The position numbers and the translations under genes are program-made. A stretch of DNA of 64,000 bases, taken from NCBI RefSeq assembly GCF_052857255.1, contig NC_135497.1, positions 343,458,183 to 343,522,182 of the forward strand, in the 5' to 3' direction. Of the stretch, positions 20,653-33,308 are shown piece after piece (within the stretch, counting starts at the first letter, position 1; every line of letters starts with the position of its first letter). A model generated the notes under the pieces. That model was not told the DNA's origin and ran no database searches. It saw only the letters and a list, made by a program, of their open reading frames with translations. Origin of the DNA: Amblyomma americanum. Taxonomy: Eukaryota > Arthropoda > Arachnida > Ixodida > Ixodidae.

Positions 20653-22770
20653 GTCGCTCCACATTCGCTACGTATATCAAGGCCTAACAGAGCTAAGCCA
20701 TCAATTTTTTTTACTGCTTCTACGTCATGAAATGCGCAAAGTCCTTTGTGATTGCGGGATGACTCTAGGATTTTAGCAGCTGGGGACAGAATTTTGCAAT
20801 TGGCATCATTACTAATTGCCGTTTTAGAATCCCTGAAAATGTACTTATCGGTGGTAGTGTGCAACTACTTCCACAGAATGTATAATTTGGAATAGACGCA
20901 CGGACGATCTGGTTTTGCAATACGTCTACGGCGGCTAATGTGAAAGCTGCTGACAGCAGTGGGAAATTTTCGCGTGGCCGTGGTATGGCCGGGGAGTTTG
21001 ATTCCATTCAGGTGCAATATTATTAGACCTTTTAAGTAGGTTAGAGCCTACTGCGTTGACTTATCCAGAGCTCTTCTACAAGCTCTCCCTTATAGTTGTG
21101 CACCCCTAGTTGAAGGCGTTCCTCTGTGGCGTTGATTCAGGGAGAAAGAGAGCAATGTTGTCGCCTGTGCGGATGAGTATGTTGAGTTGCTCGGTATCCG
21201 TTTGTGTGCGGTCTCCGTTGGTGAGCGAATTACGGAAGGAATTCTAGAAAGATCTCGCCCTAATGGTGTAAGATAATGCTAAAAACAAGCAGGGACATTG
21301 ATACAAGGCATTTGTGGACAAAAGAATTTATTAGCGGGAAACCGTTTATGAACGCAATTTTTTCATATAAAGTAAGATTTCTTTGTAACAATAAATATAT
21401 CCGAAGATCACCGGACGCTAGTCTCGTAGTTTTCTTTTCAAAAGAATAATTTTGCTGCATATCGGAATAATGAACCAATACCTGCAATATTTTCCTGACT
21501 ATCATAAAATTTTAGTTTTCAAACTTTTTTGCCCGAAGAAGCTGGACTTGACTGCTCCTTGGGTCTTCATTTGATTCATAGCTTGATTAGGGTGGTTTTG
21601 TCTCCACTTTATTGTAGGTAGACGTATTCGTTGCTGAGAAAGGCAGCAACAAACTCCTGTCTCCGAGTGCCACGTTTAGGTCGCTTAGTGATTGTAAAAT
21701 GGAAGAGCGAGCAACATTATCAAAAACCTTCGTCAGGTACAATGCAAAGACAGCTCTGTTGATGTGAGGGAAAGCGGGATTGAGCCCATCCTGCTTAAGC
21801 TGTAACGGGGCATCTGGAGCTGGGAGCCCCGCTCGGAAGCCCAGCATGGTGGAGGCAGAGGTTTCTTTCTCCATGTAGCAGCTAAGGTGATTTCCGATCA
21901 CCTGCTCCACGAGTTTGTCGGTGCATTGAAATGAGAGAAATAGACATCATATTCCCAACGTCTAAAGGCTTGTTAGGCTTGTCGATGGAAGTTACTTTAG
22001 CTCACTTCCATTCCAGGAACAGCTGCTTTGTTCCTTATATTTATTCCTGTAACTAGTGAGAGCGGCCCATTGTTTGGCTTGGTTTATGGGTGTCTGGGAC
22101 ACCAAGTCCGAAGCGGGGGTTCCTATGTAGGTCGGAGATGTTTGCTCTCTTAATTCAGAAAAGTATATGGCTTTGAGAGCTGTATCAAAGCCTTGCATTT
22201 GTTTCTCTAGCATGCAGGAGAGTTATTCCTTTATTATTTTTCCGAAAGATATGAGCATGGGTTTAATATACGGTGAATGAGGGGCCTAGAGTTCATGTGT
22301 AGAGTGCCGTCTAGTCGGTCGGATAACCTGTTCCATTGCTAAGACTCAAGCTCGGTCGTGTATATATAGCAGAGCTGGAACGTTTCTACCATTTTCCGTT
22401 TTAATTTGTAATTATCTTTTATCTGAGCTGTGGTTTCTCCGAATACCGACAGGCCTCCCAGTGCTGCAGTAGCCTGCTTTCTACTGGGCCGCCATTGTAT
22501 TCTGCCTTGACCAATTTTTCGCTAAGAGTTGCGTCCCGTTGGAGCTTAAAGCGCAGTCTTTGTAGTCCTGAATTTCTCTTGTCGGTTTCTAGTCTCAGAT
22601 TTTTCGGTACTTATCCCAGTCTACAATAGGCTCAATGTAGAACTGCGGTAGTAAATGTTCACACGGTAGCGTATTTCTTTGCGTGTAATGATCGCTGCTG
22701 AGGCTGACTACCATGCGAGTCCATTTAGCTTGTCGGATGTTCTTAGTGAAAGTAAAATCAAGTAAGATAA
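20653..22770 (-). pseudogene. Antisense I/R1-type LINE, interrupted by the TRIM
   Basis: In minus-strand order: an SSDHY endonuclease motif near 22710; RT pieces at 21910-21587 (MEQVIGNHLSCYMEKE, MLGFRAGLPAPDAPLQLK, ALYLTKVFDNVARSSIL); and an RNase H piece at 20864-20643 (FRDSKTAISNDA). Across the TRIM, 20040-20007 continues the same minus frame (SEELLYERQSI) once one CAGAT is removed, so the TRIM landed inside this LINE. About 350 bp at 21240-21590 show no LINE similarity and may be another insertion. Many stops. Confidence 0.7.
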
Positions 22771-22894
22771 GTAAGAAACGTTAACAGACCTTTACGTTTG
22801 CGTCTCTGGCTGTCTTGTTTCCTTTTTATTGTTAAAGCACTACTTCACGAGATCTAATCGACTCATCGAGTTTGTGCGAAGCTTGACCTTGAGG

Positions 22895-23045
22895 GTTGCC
22901 TTGGTCAAATCGAAATAAACAAAACATTGCTGTGACTGAGATTCGAACCCGTGGCGAAGCGAAAAGATCAGCTTCATCTGGCCACTCCAGGAGAGCACTA
23001 TACTATGGCGGCAGTGGCTCACGCCTTGCGTTAAACTGCAAGTCT
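22895..23045 (-). mobile_element. tRNA-derived SINE fragment
   Basis: On the minus strand: CATAGTATAGTGCTCTCC (box-A-like region), then CCACGGGTTCGAATCTCAG (box B), then CAAAACATT... The geometry matches a tRNA head with a short trailing body. It does not form a complete tRNA cloverleaf, so I call it a SINE relic. Confidence 0.5.
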
Positions 23046-25098
23046 CTCTCCTGCTGTGCATTGCGCGTAGCGTTGTCTTCGTAAAGACCCAGCAAAGCAA
23101 AATTATGAGCCAAAGAGGCTAAACACATACTTTCGCATGTCCACTCGTTTTAACAAAGTGAAAACCGTACGAGTTTTGCCGACTGCCAACTAAGACCTGG
23201 TGTCCAAGGCTTTTCAGAAAAGTAGCTTTCTGGAATTATTCCAACCATTGTGCAAATACTTAAGGCTATAGTGACAGAAATATAACGTCGTACGAACTGA
23301 ATTTCCTAAGCAGGAGAGTGCCAATCTTCCAGGCAGTGATATTACATCTACATTTTTGTGTATACCACAAGAAAATTGGCAATATCTAATTTCGCTGAAG
23401 TAATTCTGCTCTATTTTATTATAAGCATTATAAGCTGTTTTCATTTGTTGTTACTACAAAATTTCCTGAAAGGAACCAAAGGAATAAAATCGAACATGTT
23501 TTCAACTTTTTCACAAAATGACATTGTGTTAACCAGAGAAAAGCCTGGAGACAACTCATAGCCAAATACGTCATATTTAAAGAACTACAGTGTAAATTCA
23601 GATTGGAGACTTTAGGCAAATAGTTAAAGGTTCCGGAACAATCTACTACAAAGTATCGTCTTCACATATACGGCCATCACAAGCAGGGTCCAGAACCAGC
23701 GTGGCCTGCATAGAAAGAATGAGGATCGCATGAAACGAATTACCCGATCCGAATTACAAGGGTAACAACAGCTCCAATGTCTTTTTCGTGGAACCGGAGT
23801 TTGTTTTTTATGGTGCTTCACAGCGATAAAAGCTGAGCTGCTCTGAAAATGGCGGCATCACTTTGATATCTATAGCAAAGACTCACGTCACGTAAGGGGT
23901 GTCATTTTGTGGTATAGCGCTCATCTTCAGTAGTGAAAGTTTACAGCGCTCAACTTCAGCAGTGAAATCTTCAAGTACCACTAAATGGGGGTCAACGTGA
24001 CGTCGGTGCATAATCACTATGATAAAACTGCTGCTTCTTTATTCAAACAACTTTCGCAAATTAAATATTTCAAAGCACACCTTAAAAGCGGCGGCACAGC
24101 ATTCTTGCTTTATAAGCGCTGCTGAAGAACGCGCGATCGAGGCTAACACTCCTTTCCAATGCTGTCACCTTGGCTCTGGTTCGGCGCGGACAAATCAGAC
24201 TATTTAGATTTTGTATTGTGCTAAAAAATCACTAGCAGCGATAATAATCCATAAACATCTTTGAAAGCATCTGTATGGGTCGCCTTTGGGCCTTTGCTTT
24301 CTCGGCAGGCCATGGCTTACAGCCTATTAGTCATGCAGCTCTTTCCGATGAAAACGGAAACAGCAATATGGCTAAGTTATTTATAGCGCGTTCTGTACTC
24401 TGACTTTATATATCTGGCGTCCCTGAGCTGACTCATCATGGCCAGCAGCCCAAATCCGTTGCTGGCACATTTCAGTGCTCCGATTAGCCACCTGCGCTGT
24501 TTCACGTCAAAATGTCCGGTGCAGCGCCACAGTGAGGGCACTTAGCTAGCGGATATCGGTTCAAGTGCTTCTTGTGCATATACCAATAGGAACAGCGAAA
24601 TTTTGTGCTTTACAGTTACAACGTAAGACTATTTCTGTGCATACAGTGCATACAATGCATCTGAATGGTTACGTTTTAATTTATAACTAAAAATGCAATT
24701 AAAATGTGATTAAAACTACATAAAGCGTGCCCCGTGACTTCTCAGTCAGAGGTTGTAGCCTGGGTGCGATCTCCGCAGTTTTCCGCGCAAGCACTCGCAT
24801 TTTCTTGTGCCTTCTGCACTTGTTATTTGTAAATGTTTGAGAATTCAGTAAGTTCACGCTTGAATCGAGAAATGCGCATTGTTATGAAATTATTCTGCGT
24901 TATAGGCCACTGCAAGCGAGCTGTGCTGCGAAAATTAAAAAAAGGACGCACATCAAAGTAATATCCTGGTTATGTCAATGCGATTATTCGTGTTTTCTCA
25001 GGTCTTTCTACTCTCGCAAGCTATTTTCGGCCAGATGAACAAGAAATCGCGAAATGTTTGGTTCCACCTAGTTGGTTGTAACGAGACATTATTCCGCC
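23046..25098. other. Spacer DNA, no gene recognised
   Basis: About 2 kb of AT-rich sequence with only short frames on either strand. The best of them (minus 23821-23624, 65 codons) matches nothing I know. No tRNA, rRNA or element signature is seen. Confidence 0.5.
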
Positions 25099-25202
25099 AA
25101 CGCGAACTGGCGCGATGACACGACGGCGAGCGCAAAGAGACAGGACTGTCGTCATTCGTGAATGTGTGTGTTCGTCATCATGTCTTCGCGCCAGTTCGCG
25201 TT
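25099..25202. mobile_element. Short inverted-repeat element
   Basis: Arms of 22 bp (25099-25120 and 25181-25202), AACGCGAACTGGCGCGATGACA-type, match with one mismatch and enclose 60 bp. This resembles a MITE remnant. No flanking duplication could be identified. Confidence 0.55.
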
Positions 25203-25469
25203 TGCGCAGTCATGTCTAGTAATCAGCCTGCGGGATTTCTGCTCAACTCACTTCTCCTGTGTCTGCGGTCAACAGCATATTTCGTGAACTGCAGCGCGTT
25301 TAGTAGCGAATTAGACTCTTGAATTCAATACTAAGAATCAATGCACACAGAAAAGGCATGACCTAGCTTCGTGCATTCCTCAACCCACGTGCTGGGTAAT
25401 AAGGTATATTTCGGATTTAAAAACAACATTGCACGCAATATGTTTTTACTGATGCCTGGTTTTCATGTG
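25203..25469. other. Right end of the spacer, no feature
   Basis: No coding or RNA signal. Similarity to copy 1 starts at about 25470 with GAGCCTAATA-ACACTCCACATAGTCAT. Confidence 0.5.
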
Positions 25470-25874
25470 AGCCTAATAGACACTCCACATAGTCATGGCC
25501 ATCCAGCAATCTTACTCGGGCTGCAGGAGAAACCGAGATGCAACGTCCAGATCAGCATTGGTCACAGCGCTTTCAGCTGCCGCGTACAACGTAAGCACTA
25601 TCAAATCTCATTTGGCGTTCTGAACAGTTAATTACAGAGCTCGTCACCTGAGTGTTTTCAACTGTTATCTACCGATGCTGCAAACATTGACATGGTTCTG
25701 ATAGATTAAAAAAAAAACGCCGCCTTTGCGATATGTTTTCCTTAAAAACATCCTGCATAGTCTAAGCTTTTAAATGTAGCGAAAGCTGCGGTATTTTGCG
25801 CATCTACAAAATGTTCACATACCAATACACTAGCTTAGTTTAGTTAAATTTTTTTGGCGCTTACTGTTCAAAAC

Positions 25875-26130
25875 CGACGCAGGCTATGAGGGACGCCGAG
25901 GTGCAACGGGGTTTAATTTCCATAGCGACGCAGGCTATGAGGGACGCCGTAGTGCAAGGCTCCGAATAATTTCGACCACCTTGGGTTCATTATAGCGCGC
26001 TGACATTACACAGTGCGCGGGGGCCCCTCTTGCATTTCGCCTCTATCCAAACGCGACCACCGCTGCCGGGATCGAAGCCGCCTATTTCGGGTCAGCAGCC
26101 GACCACCACAACCACTTATCCACCGCATCG
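25875..26130 (-). mobile_element. tRNA-derived SINE (copy 2)
   Basis: Counterpart of 752-962 with the same head and body. Here the 3' part is partly duplicated in tandem: GACGCAGGCTATGAGGGACG occurs at about 25876 and again at 25925, joined by a segment with GGGGTTTAATTTCCATAG. Confidence 0.78.
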
Positions 26131-27400
26131 GCAGCCACACTAGCGTATACCAACACACGAACAGAATATTACGGTTATGCACATCACGGTGAAATGAACG
26201 CAGATGCGATCCCATAAGGCTGAGAACATAAACCAGAGTCGAACCATAAGCACATCGTAGCCTTCTACGGCATGCGCTGTTGAATATGTGAAGAGACGCA
26301 TGTAAATTGCTTCGAAACTTTTAAGAGCGTTAGCTCCTACTCATCACGTTTCGTGATTTCGTGGGGTCTGCTCGGCCCTTGATCACAGCGCCATCTGTGG
26401 CAGAAACTACTCATCACGTTTCGAGATTTCGTGAGGTCTCCTACCACCCTGAGATCAAAGCGCCGTCTGTGGCTGCAACTAGAAAACAGCGCATCTCGCA
26501 TTGAGACTTGTAGCGCCATCTACCACAGCAATGTAGAAACAACCACCTGCCGCGTGCCAATGATGACGCCACTGTCTGATATGGTGGATAGAGGAGGAAC
26601 TATGTGAGTATGACGTCAGGGCAAGAAATGGAGGTGTAGTTTCGGTTTCTCGAATCCAAGATTGCGGCCATTAAAATTAGTTGTGGCCTCTCATCCCTCC
26701 CCTCCTCACCAAAAAATATCCTAAAACCGGTAGGAAACAAGTCCCATTACCTACCACGTAAATTTATTCCACTATATATACTCCAACAACAATGGGCACC
26801 CGTCCGGGGACAGTTGTATAACGAATTTGGTAGGCAAATGAAACCCCATGGGTTGTAGTTTAGAAATAAAGCCACACGTAGACATACGTATACATTGTAT
26901 ACATGAAATTACTAATTGAAGTGTTACCATATCACATCGCAAACCGAATTTTAGGCCAACCTTGACCCCCCAAACGAAGCAAATTCAGTTTGGGGCGTAT
27001 CTTGAGGGAATGCAACTCTACATTGGTAGACGTGCATCGTCATTTCTCTGATAAATGGCGCTAGGCGGCGATCGTTCCGCTAGGGGGCGTGCGTGCACGC
27101 GTATCCGAGCGTGGTGGCAATCCACCCCGTTTAAAGGGGTATTAGGTTCTGTTTCTCGACACGAGCGGTGCGTTCTTCTTACCTTTCTTCATCTATTAAA
27201 CCAAACAGCTAACGCTCGTTACTTCAACGTGTTCGAGACGTTGGCGGCCTTCTATTTGCACATTTTTCATAATTTTCAGCCCATCGTTATGGGTGAAGAG
27301 CAAACACCTGCCTAGTGCTAATCTTCCCTTGCTACCGCATTACTTAGGAAAAAAAAAACACGATAGCAAGTGGTACTAATCGGGCGGAACGCATAACATC
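26131..27400. other. Copy 2 counterpart of 963-2229, no gene
   Basis: It contains the tandem GCGCCATCTGTGGC motif pair at about 26338-26525 and otherwise unassigned sequence. The minus-strand frame seen in copy 1 at 2023-2223 is interrupted here. Confidence 0.45.
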
Positions 27401-28944
27401 GATGGGTGTGTACTCGCCAGGAAGCCAAGACCAGGACGAATTCCAAATAACGCCAGCCAACGGAGACAATTTACCAACCAAACCAACCCCTACAGAGACC
27501 CAGAGGTTGAAAGTGAACTTCTGCTTGGTTCAACCAGCTTGTGGAGATCCTTCCATTAAGAACACCGACTTCTGTTCAATGACGGAAAGTCTGAATTTTT
27601 GACTGGTCCAATGCGGATGATATCAGAATTCTTGACCATTTGGAACTGTCAGACACAAATTTTTGTCCTAGTTCTCAAGTTCCCACAGTGCCTGTCAACC
27701 AGTTATGGCTGTATTTTGTAACCATCGAGGAAGATTGCTTATCTAAGTATATCCTACAAATAACCAGGCCAGTGCGCCGAAGAAGCCCATTGAAACAAGA
27801 GGGATTATACATATTAAGCTCAAATTTTTTCGATTAAGAAAGCTGGAGCGCACACACCACTTGCTAAGTTACGCTCTTAAAATCCGCAGCCATTCATACG
27901 CATTCAAACAAGCTGTGAAAGCGGCCAAGCAGGAATATATGAACGTCATATTAAGAAATTTTATCTTGACCGCTCCTCATAAATTCTTGCGGTACTTGAC
28001 CTCAAAGAGTAGAAAGAATATACCCCATCTGAACGGAGAACTAATCACCGCTAATCCCTTTAACAATTACTTTAAATCTGTGTTTTCACTTGATGATGGC
28101 ACCATCTATGCGATAGAATCGAAGATTTATGGCGAAAACAATACATTCTCGGAGATAACAATAAGTGAAGTAGGAATATTTGCCTTACTTGTCAGTATTG
28201 ACATGAAAATATCGACAAGTCCAGGCAACATATCGAATGTATTCCTCAAAAGTTACGCTGAATGAATTTCCAAATACTTTCTGCTTTTATACAATACATC
28301 AATTGAAACTACAGAACTAACAGAAATGCGGGAAATACTTAAGGCAAGTCCAATACATAAATCAGGATACCAAGCCAATGTTTCCAACTAGCGTCCTATT
28401 TCTCTTACATGTGTGGCCCGTAAAATTATAGAACATTTATTTTCAAGCACATTAGAATGTTTATTTGAAGGCAACAAATTATATATCCCAATCAACATGA
28501 CTTCTTAAAAGGTTTGTCTACGACAACACAATTACTAGAAACAATCCATGACCTAGCTATGACTATCGACTTATGGAGGCAAACAAATATGGTATTCCTT
28601 GATTTGTGCAACCCTTCGACCTTGTATTTCATTCTGAACTTCGTTATAAGGTAGTTGGCTTTCTTGATGACGGGGCAATCACTGATTGGTACCAGCCCTG
28701 TTCCCGGGTGAAGGCGGTGCTCCGGTTCGCCGGCCGAAATAGCACCGTCCCCACCAGGCTGGACGGGACCCCCACGGCATCCGCGGCTCGCTCCAGGGCA
28801 GCTCAAGATTTTTTAAATGGTCGACATCAGTTTGTCAACTTCGAAAAGTGAGTCAGATTTGAAAGAAATTTTGTGTGGCATGATCCCGGGGTCAATGCTT
28901 GCACCAGGTCTTTTTCTTCTTTCTATTAATGTTTGAGCAAGAAT
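27401..28944 (+). pseudogene. CR1/Jockey-type LINE, pre-RT and RT (copy 2)
   Basis: 27861-28265 keeps 134 open codons (KAAKQEYMNVILRNF, PHKFLRYLTSK, NYFKSVFSLDDG, SEVGIFALLVSIDMK), a longer frame than in copy 1. RT follows in pieces: VARKIIEHL-like, LKGLSTTTQLLETIHDLAM, VFLDLCNPFDLVFHSEL. A GC-rich private insertion lies at 28692-28807. At 28945-28954 the target duplication of a later RTE insertion begins. Confidence 0.75.
28692..28807. other. GC-rich insertion private to copy 2
   Basis: Copy 1 reads straight through (GGTAAAAGCCTATTTAAATGG), whereas copy 2 has about 115 bp of GC-rich DNA here. I cannot identify it. It has open frames on both strands but no known motif. Confidence 0.5.
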
Positions 28945-29750
28945 ATCGACGCAATATCGACGATGACATTGCCTTGCTGAGTCACTCAGGAGGTGAACTG
29001 CAAATCATGATCAATGAGTTAGACAGGCAGAGCAGATCGATGGGTCTAAAAATTAACATGCAGAAAACCAAGGTAATGTTCAACAGCCTAGCAAGGGAAC
29101 AGCAGTTCACAGTTGGCAGCGAGAGCCTAGAAATTGTGACGGAATACGTCTACTTAGGGCACATAGTGACAGCTGATCCGGATCATGAGAGGGAGATAAC
29201 TAGAAGGATAAGAATGGGATGGAGCGCATATGGCAAATTCTCTCAGATCATGAGTGGCAGTTTACCAATTTCCCTCAAGAGGAAAGTGTACAACAGCATA
29301 ATCTTACCGGTACTCACCTACGGGGCAGAAACGTGGAGGCTAACGAAAAGAGTTCAGCTTAAGTTAAGGACAACGCAGCGAGCCATGGAAAGAAAAATGA
29401 TAGGTGTAACGTTAAGAGATCGGAAGCGGGCAGAGTGGGTGAGGGAACAAACACGGGTTAATGACATCCTAGTCGAAATCAAGAGAAAGAAATGGGCTTG
29501 GGCAGGGCATGTAATGCGGAGACAAGATAACCGCTGGTCCTTAAGGGTAACGGAGTGGATTCCAAGAGAAAGTAAGCGTAGCAGGGGGCGGCAGAAGGTT
29601 AGGTGGGCGGATGAGATTAAGAAGCTTGCAGGCAAAGGGTGGATGCAGCTGGCAAAGGATAGGGTTAATTGGAGAGACATGGGAAAGGTCTTTGCCCAGC
29701 AGTGGGTGTAGTAAGGCTGATGATGATGATGATGATGATGATCGACGCAA
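28945..29750 (+). mobile_element. 5'-truncated RTE-clade LINE insertion with target duplication
   Basis: Inserted sequence at 28955-29740 is flanked by the 10-bp direct repeat ATCGACGCAA (28945-28954 and 29741-29750) and ends in a (GAT)n tail typical of RTE/BovB elements. The open frame runs unbroken to the stop at 29709-29711, from just inside the RT catalytic motif (DDDIALLSHSGGELQ) through VYLGHIVTADPDHEREI, LPVLTYGAETWRLTKR, TTQRAMERKMIGVTLRDR, WAWAGHVMRR and SRGRQKVRWADEI, an RTE C-terminus. Copy 1 has the empty site. Truncation removes the endonuclease and most of RT, so it is dead on arrival but recent. Confidence 0.92.
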
Positions 29751-30189
29751 CAGTATGTATGTTCGTGGACAACTGCGCCATATACTAAGAAATCAATAGC
29801 TCTGCCGACCAAACAGCCCTAAACAACTAACTGCAGTATGTATTGAAGTGATGTGATAACTTGCACATGGCACTAAACCTGGAAAACACTTTCTGCATGA
29901 GTCTCGGAAAAGAAACAGCTATTAAATCACAGTTATGAAATCGAACAAAAGGCACTCACAACGGTACTGTACTTCAAGTATCTTGGCATAATTGTTGCCT
30001 TGCACCTACAATGGAGCGAGCACGTGACACACACTACCACAAAAGCGCATTCTGCCCTTTGCACCATAAGACGTTCCCTTCGAACTGCTTCATCGCTAAC
30101 AAAGCTTTTGGCATAATACATTTCACTCGTTCGATCTGTGATAGAATAAAATATTATTACCTGGCGGCCCCACACTAAACAATATAATG
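29751..30189 (+). pseudogene. CR1/Jockey-type LINE, RT continued (copy 2)
   Basis: Resumes after the RTE insertion with VCMFVDNCAIY, carrying the same altered catalytic motif as copy 1 plus an extra stop. It runs as broken frames to the Gypsy A insertion at 30189. Confidence 0.7.
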
Positions 30190-30310
30190 TGTGATGCACG
30201 GACAACAAAGATGGAGTAAATATCGGAGGCGCGGGAGAAGAGCACAAGGAAGTTACATTATATGCTAGGCATTCGAGCGGACCGCCGCATCTCAGCTTCA
30301 ATCCTTTATA
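30190..30310 (+). repeat. 5' LTR of Gypsy A (copy 2)
   Basis: Matches 5319-5438 and the 3' LTR at 33187-33308. The terminal CA has mutated to TA. Preceded by aatg; the bases after the 3' LTR are attg. Confidence 0.8.
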
Positions 30311-31660
30311 ATGGCGCAGTCGACTAACGTCGGGCCTCACCCGGTCCTCGCCGACTCGCTCCACCTTCGCAGCGGACGGGAAGTCACACGCCCGGCTCAC
30401 TCGGCGCCTGATATCTCTGTCCTTTCCGGGAACGGCGTCCACGCCTCCTCTGCGGATTCTGCCCTAGCCCTCTTTCCCGAAGCCCTCATTACCCTCCGGG
30501 AGTTATCCGCCTCTTTCACTGCAGCGCTTGGCTGCGGTTCGCTGTCCCGTGGGGGCCCACTACCGTCAGTACAGCTTCCGGAGTTCCATGGTTTTTCTGA
30601 TGACGCCGAAGTGTGGATCCAAGTTGTCGACGTTGCTGCCCGGCGTTCTGACTGGTCTTCCGGCAACACGCTCGCCGTCGCAGACCACCATCTCCGTGGT
30701 GCCGCCCGCGCCTTGAACCTGTACGAAGGCCGCCAATACACCACATGGTCGGATGGACCGTTGTCCTTCTTGCCGCCTTTCTACCCCTGACCATTGCCCG
30801 ATGTCAAGTTCACGACGACGAAATCGCGGCGCCAGGCTCCAAATGAAGACGTCGCCCTGTACATTTACGACAAGGTCTGTGTTCTGCAGGCCTGCAATAT
30901 CAAGTGGCCTACGTCTGCTGCTAAGCACTACGTCGTCGACAGACTTCAGGATACCACCCACGCATCGATTATGTCCACTCCCGGCACTGACAGCCTCTCC
31001 ATATTTCTCCACCGGGCGGCCGCCTTGCATGACCCCGCCAGTCGTTGCGGGATCCTTGCTGCCGTCGGGACGTCTTCCGCAGCACCACAGCAGCGCTGCG
31101 GTTGCTTTTCGTGCGGACGACTTGGCCACATGTACAATAATTGTCCTCATGCTGCCAGGCCACGCATGCAATTCAAGAACCATCCACTTCCTTTCCTGTC
31201 TCTGCATGTCGGCTGCACCCAGTGAACGGGTTTGCTCCAACGGCATGCAGCTGTCCCCCTTAGTCAATGGAACTCATCCCCACTGCATGGCTTGGGGGCA
31301 GCGCCGTTCCCGTTGGTGCAGTCGATCTCTGCTACCGCACTGAGGCTGGCAGCAAGGTCCTGGAGGGCGTCCAGGTGTTTGCGGACTTGCCTGCTGACCT
31401 CATCTTGGGTGCGGACAACCTCATGCCCGGTGACGTGGCTCTTTCCATCCAAAACGGCGAAGTGCAGCTCCGCTCGTGCCGTACTGGCCCTAGCCTACCC
31501 GTGGACAAGCATCCTAAAGATGAGGTTTCCGGTCTTCAAACCTTGAGTGCCCCGTACACTGCACAGTGCCATTTACGCGGAGACTAGGGTCCAGCTTCCT
31601 GACGCTGACTTGATTGTTCACCGCATACCAACCGGTAATCACCCCCCCCCCCCCCATAAA
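30311..31660 (+). pseudogene. Gypsy A gag and protease remnant (copy 2)
   Basis: Better preserved than copy 1. An open frame from ATG 30311 runs 159 codons (LPEFHGFSDDAEVWIQVVD is a capsid-like block), then after a frameshift 30794-31225 gives 143 codons ending in a zinc knuckle CFSCGRLGHMYNNC of the C-X2-C-X4-H-X4-C type. A protease C-terminus (DLPADLILGADNLMPGD) lies at about 31380-31440 in another frame. No DTG triplet is visible. Poly-C at 31641-31655. Confidence 0.78.
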
Positions 31661-32895
31661 TGTGCCGCTGCGGCGCAACGCAGAGCCCGAGCGAACGGTC
31701 ATCGCTGACCATTTACGCAACATGCTGGCCGCTGGCGTCGTAAGACCATGCTCGAGCCCTTGGGTAGCTCCTGTTGTTCTCGCACGCAAGGAAAACGGCA
31801 CTGAGGTTTTGCGTTGACTACAGAGATCAATATATGCACACGATCTCACACTCTTACCCGCTTCCTCATATCGACGACACAATTTACACCGTCCGACACA
31901 CAAAAAACTTTTCATCACTCGACTTGCGCTCCAGGTATTGGAAGATCAACGTCGCCGATAAACACAAGACTGCTTTTCGCACCCCTACTGGGGTGTACGA
32001 GTTCAGTGGCATACCTGACGGGCTACGTCCAGCTCCAAGCACTTTCCAGCTCGCCATGAACATTGTTCTTCGTTCTCTCAAAGATAACGCCTATGTGATC
32101 CACCTCGAGGACATTTTGATCGTCGGTGGCAGCGAAGATGAGTCTCCGGAACCTAGATAATGTTCTCGCCAGGTTATAGCAGGCTGGCTTTTGGATGAAC
32201 CGCGAGAAATGTAAGTTTGGTGTGTCGGAGATCTCCTACCTCGGTTAAACATTTTCTGCTGAGGGCATTCACCCGCTCCCAGAGCTGACAGCGGCCGCCA
32301 CGAAATACCCAACACCCGAGAGTGTTAATCGGCTACAGGCATTCCTTAGTATGGCTTCCTATTTGCGGAAATTTGTGGCCAATTCTACCACCAAAGCAGA
32401 TCCCCTCACGAATTTGTTTAAGAAGTGCGAGAACTTCATATGGGGTGAACGGCAGTAACGAGCCTTTCAAAGATCAGCTCAAGATCAGCTGACTCAGAGC
32501 CTGGTACTTAGTCACTGTCGCGAAGATTGGTACACTGAAGTGTACACTGACGCCAGCCAGGTCGGCCTGGGGCGGTTCTGGTCCAGTGCGACTCTCAGGG
32601 TGCTCAGCACGTCGTTGCGCACGCTAGCCGCAAAGTGTCCGATGCCGAAAGCCACTACCACTCCAACGAAATTAAATTTCTGGCGGTGGCCTGGGTGCGA
32701 CGCGGCCTAAAGTCGGCAAGGCGTGAACTGACCGCGAAATACGGTGGGCCTTACTTCATCACTGAACGGATAGGTGACAATACGTGGCGTGTGTGTACTG
32801 CTGCGTTTCAGGCAGATTCCGACAGGCGGAGAAGAAACAATTTCGCAGTGCACGTGTCGCGGTTCAAGCAAAGGGTCGTTCGCTTGCAAGACTGA
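31661..32895 (+). pseudogene. Gypsy A RT and pol tail without integrase (copy 2)
   Basis: RT motifs FCVDYR, FSSLDLRSRYWKI and TAFRTPTGVYEF are present, but YLDD has become HLED and a frameshift follows at about 32145, so this copy is more damaged in RT than copy 1. The RNase H relic (YTDASQVGLG at about 32545) leads at about 32680 to the same integrase-skipping junction as copy 1, then the tail (TAKYGGPYFITERIGDNTWRV) to a stop near 32895. Confidence 0.83.
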
Positions 32896-33186
32896 GTAGG
32901 TTGTGGAGGGAATAAGTTATGGTGCCTCTTCCTACTACCATGGCCGCCAGAGCTGAAGCGAAAGTGTTCGCATGGTTCGCTTGAAACGTTGGTGTTCAGC
33001 GCAACTGTCATTACGGTCGCAGTCGTTTGCAGTGCCTATACGATCACTGTGCGTCGATATATGATTTACCCCCACAGTCTTCGGCCTTTCACACACATTC
33101 GTGGAATCCTCCCCTTTATGAAGCGCATTATGTGTAACAGATTGTGGTGTTGCCTTTTTTTGGTCAGGTCCGCAGTCGTGGCCGAG

Positions 33187-33308
33187 TGTGATGCCGGGAC
33201 AACAAAAATGAAGAAATGATCGGAGACGCGGGGAGAAGAGGACTAGGAAGTGACATTAAAGGCCAGGCATTCGAGCGGACGGCCGCGTCTCAGCTTCAGT
33301 CCTTTACA
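33187..33308 (+). repeat. 3' LTR of Gypsy A (copy 2)
   Basis: TGTGATGCCGGGACAAC to AGTCCTTTACA, paired with 30190-30310. The 32896-33186 stretch before it is pol trailer. Confidence 0.8.

Noticed and set aside
29354..29812. A 152-codon minus-strand frame
   Set aside because: Antisense shadow of the RTE coding region, ending in the (GAT)n tail.
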